Shown here: piece by piece, positions 62,939-64,000 of the stretch
How positions within the stretch are numbered: position 1 is the first letter of the stretch
Layout of the letters: each line of letters opens with the position of its first letter
Assembly: GCA_016285455.1 (NCBI GenBank)
Contig: JAEEQS010000009.1
Coordinates: 1-64,000 of the forward strand
DNA: 64,000 bases
Direction: 5' to 3'
Source: Bacteroidales bacterium
Lineage (GTDB): Bacteria; Bacteroidota; Bacteroidia; Bacteroidales; UBA932
Notes under the pieces: generated by a model
The model's input: only the letters and a program-made list of their open reading frames with translations
Databases searched by the model: none
What the model was told of the DNA's origin: nothing
Translations under genes and position numbers: made by a program

Positions 62939-63838
62939 TCATAAGTCTCTCCTCGAAAAGGCAAAGCGGCTGCGGCCGGAAAGGTCTTCCAGGATGCTTA
63001 TATTCTGGAAGTTTTTCTTTTTCAGCATCTGCTCTATTTTATCGGCGAATAGAGGGTTGATTTCAAAGTAGAGAAGGCCGCCTGGCGTGAGGAGTTCTTT
63101 GGCAATCTCGGCGATTTTATCGTAGAACAGAATCGGATTGCTGTCCGGAACAAATAGGGCTTCCTTTGGCTCGAAGTCCAGCACGTTTTTGTGCATCAGT
63201 TCCTTTTCTTTCTCAGCGATGTAAGGAGGGTTGGAGACGATTACATCGAGTTTTCCGATGAAAGACTTCAGTGCAAGGAAATCACCATTCAATACATCAT
63301 ATTTAAAGAACATCGGCCAGCGGCTGGAGTATAGGAGTTTTTGACTCTTGGCGTATTGAAGGGCCGTGTCTGATATGTCACATCCGTAAGTTTCAAGAGT
63401 AATGGTTTCAGAGAGCCTCTTGTGGAGAGTCCAGGCTATGCAGCCGCTGCCCGTGCAGATATCGAATATCTTGAACGGAGCAACTTTAGGTTTGTTCTGA
63501 GTATTCTTCAGATCTTTCAAATCGCTGAGGATATGAGTTACCAGTTCCTCTGTTTCAGGCCGTGGAATCAGGACTCCGTGGCCGACCTTGAACTTTTCTC
63601 CGCAGAAATACTCAAAGCCGGCAATATACTGGACCGGTTCACCGGAAGCCAGACGCTCAATGACATCAGAAGGGTTCAAAGCGGCAGGAATCACTTCTTC
63701 CGGATATGTGAGCTGATGAGTGCGGGAGATGTTGAAGATGTCTTCAAGAGCTCTTGATGCAAGAGAGGCCGCTTCCTCTTTACCGTAGAGCGGAAGCAGC
63801 CTTTTCTTGCAGTCATCTATGAACTCTCTGATTGTCAT
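62939..63838 (-). CDS. prmC: Release factor glutamine methyltransferase
   Basis: A protein of 299 residues from the ATG at 63838 (MTIREFIDDCKK), which overlaps the stop of the upstream gene (ATGA). It methylates the GGQ glutamine of RF1/RF2. The motifs IPRPETEELV, IFDICTGSGCIAW (SAM site) and VSNPPYIAEKE (NPPY) are complete. Two 9-mer copies lie inside (63212, 63521). Confidence 0.95.
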   Translation of the reverse strand: MTIREFIDDCKKRLLPLYGKEEAASLASRALEDIFNISRTHQLTYPEEVIPAALNPSDVIERLASGEPVQYIAGFEYFCGEKFKVGHGVLIPRPETEELVTHILSDLKDLKNTQNKPKVAPFKIFDICTGSGCIAWTLHKRLSETITLETYGCDISDTALQYAKSQKLLYSSRWPMFFKYDVLNGDFLALKSFIGKLDVIVSNPPYIAEKEKELMHKNVLDFEPKEALFVPDSNPILFYDKIAEIAKELLTPGGLLYFEINPLFADKIEQMLKKKNFQNISILEDLSGRSRFAFSRRDL

Positions 63839-64000
63839 CCAAGTCTCTTGAGCTGGACGGTGAAGTGGCGCATCAGAGGAGCTTCCCATTCAATGGCAAC
63901 GCCTCTTGTGATGGTCTTGCGCCTGTCGTAAACGTTCTTCAGGGCAGCGGCTATTACCTTCATGTGGTTGTCTGTGTAAACCCTTCTTGGAATTGCCATA
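63835..64000 (-). CDS. Tryptophanase/tyrosine phenol-lyase-like protein, C-terminal end (partial)
   Basis: The last 54 codons are inside the window: AIPRRVYTDNHMKVIAAALK, then a basic stretch, and APLMRHFTVQLKRLG. The PRRVYT-x-x-H and RHFT motifs match the C-terminus of PLP-dependent tryptophanase and tyrosine phenol-lyase. Its TGA overlaps the prmC start. The active site lies outside, so substrate (Trp or Tyr) cannot be told. Confidence 0.75.
   Translation of the reverse strand, partial: MAIPRRVYTDNHMKVIAAALKNVYDRRKTITRGVAIEWEAPLMRHFTVQLKRLG

Overview
This window is a chromosomal segment of a Bacteroidota bacterium, most likely an uncultured Bacteroidales. The evidence is Bacteroidota-type promoters (TAnnTTTG -7 boxes, once with a TTTG -33 box), lipoprotein signals of the local style, an RprX/RprY two-component pair, DUF4923, DUF6794 and DUF1343/NamZ proteins, a fimbrillin/LRR surface lipoprotein and a TPR-TM-LuxR regulator. 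Genes are densely packed, with many ATGA or TGATG overlaps. No rRNA, prophage, CRISPR array or intact transposase was seen.

Layout. 1-2.7 kb: start of the ribosomal S10 operon on the minus strand (rplC-rplD-rplW-rplB-rpsS-rplV), with its promoter and without rpsJ in front. 2.9-7.2 kb: surface LRR lipoprotein preceded by a 41-codon small gene, and a membrane-anchored LuxR regulator. 7.2-14.2 kb: SIMPL protein, enolase, guanine-type deaminase, cysS, a tail-less ssb, a zinc-ribbon protein and a umuDC cassette with a 35-codon leader ORF and an operator-like palindrome. 14.3-25.1 kb: secreted SGNH hydrolase, beta-flower repeat protein, two tRNAs, ispF, mutL, rhomboid, exo/endonuclease-family protein, tsaC, PIG-L, rsmE, HGSNAT-like acyltransferase, tsaE. 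25.1-27.9 kb: an AT-rich accessory island with a lipoprotein, a uracil-DNA-glycosylase-like protein, a 186-bp inverted-repeat element and a HigB/HigA-type toxin-antitoxin module between two near-identical 36-37 bp direct repeats. 27.9-34.8 kb: comM, a ketosynthase-ACP-AMP ligase cluster and an M13 protease. 34.8-45.2 kb: envelope genes (namZ, waaA, mlaEF, ECF sigma with a fused anti-sigma/barrel protein, EnvC-like protein). 45.3-64 kb: pcm, MBL hydrolase, uvrA, nucleoside kinase, rprXY with adenosine kinase, a GH77 homologue that appears catalytically dead, secreted hydrolases, radA, prmC and the end of a tryptophanase-like gene.

The most notable signal belongs to no single gene. The 9-mer CTCAGCGAT (or its complement ATCGCTGAG) occurs 23 times exactly by my hand count, against about 0.5 expected by chance. 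It lies in both orientations, in all three codon phases and in intergenic gaps, is spaced at most about 6 kb apart, and is missing from the AT-rich island. This resembles a DNA-uptake-type signature sequence. The same window carries comM and radA, two genes that act on incoming DNA in transformable bacteria.
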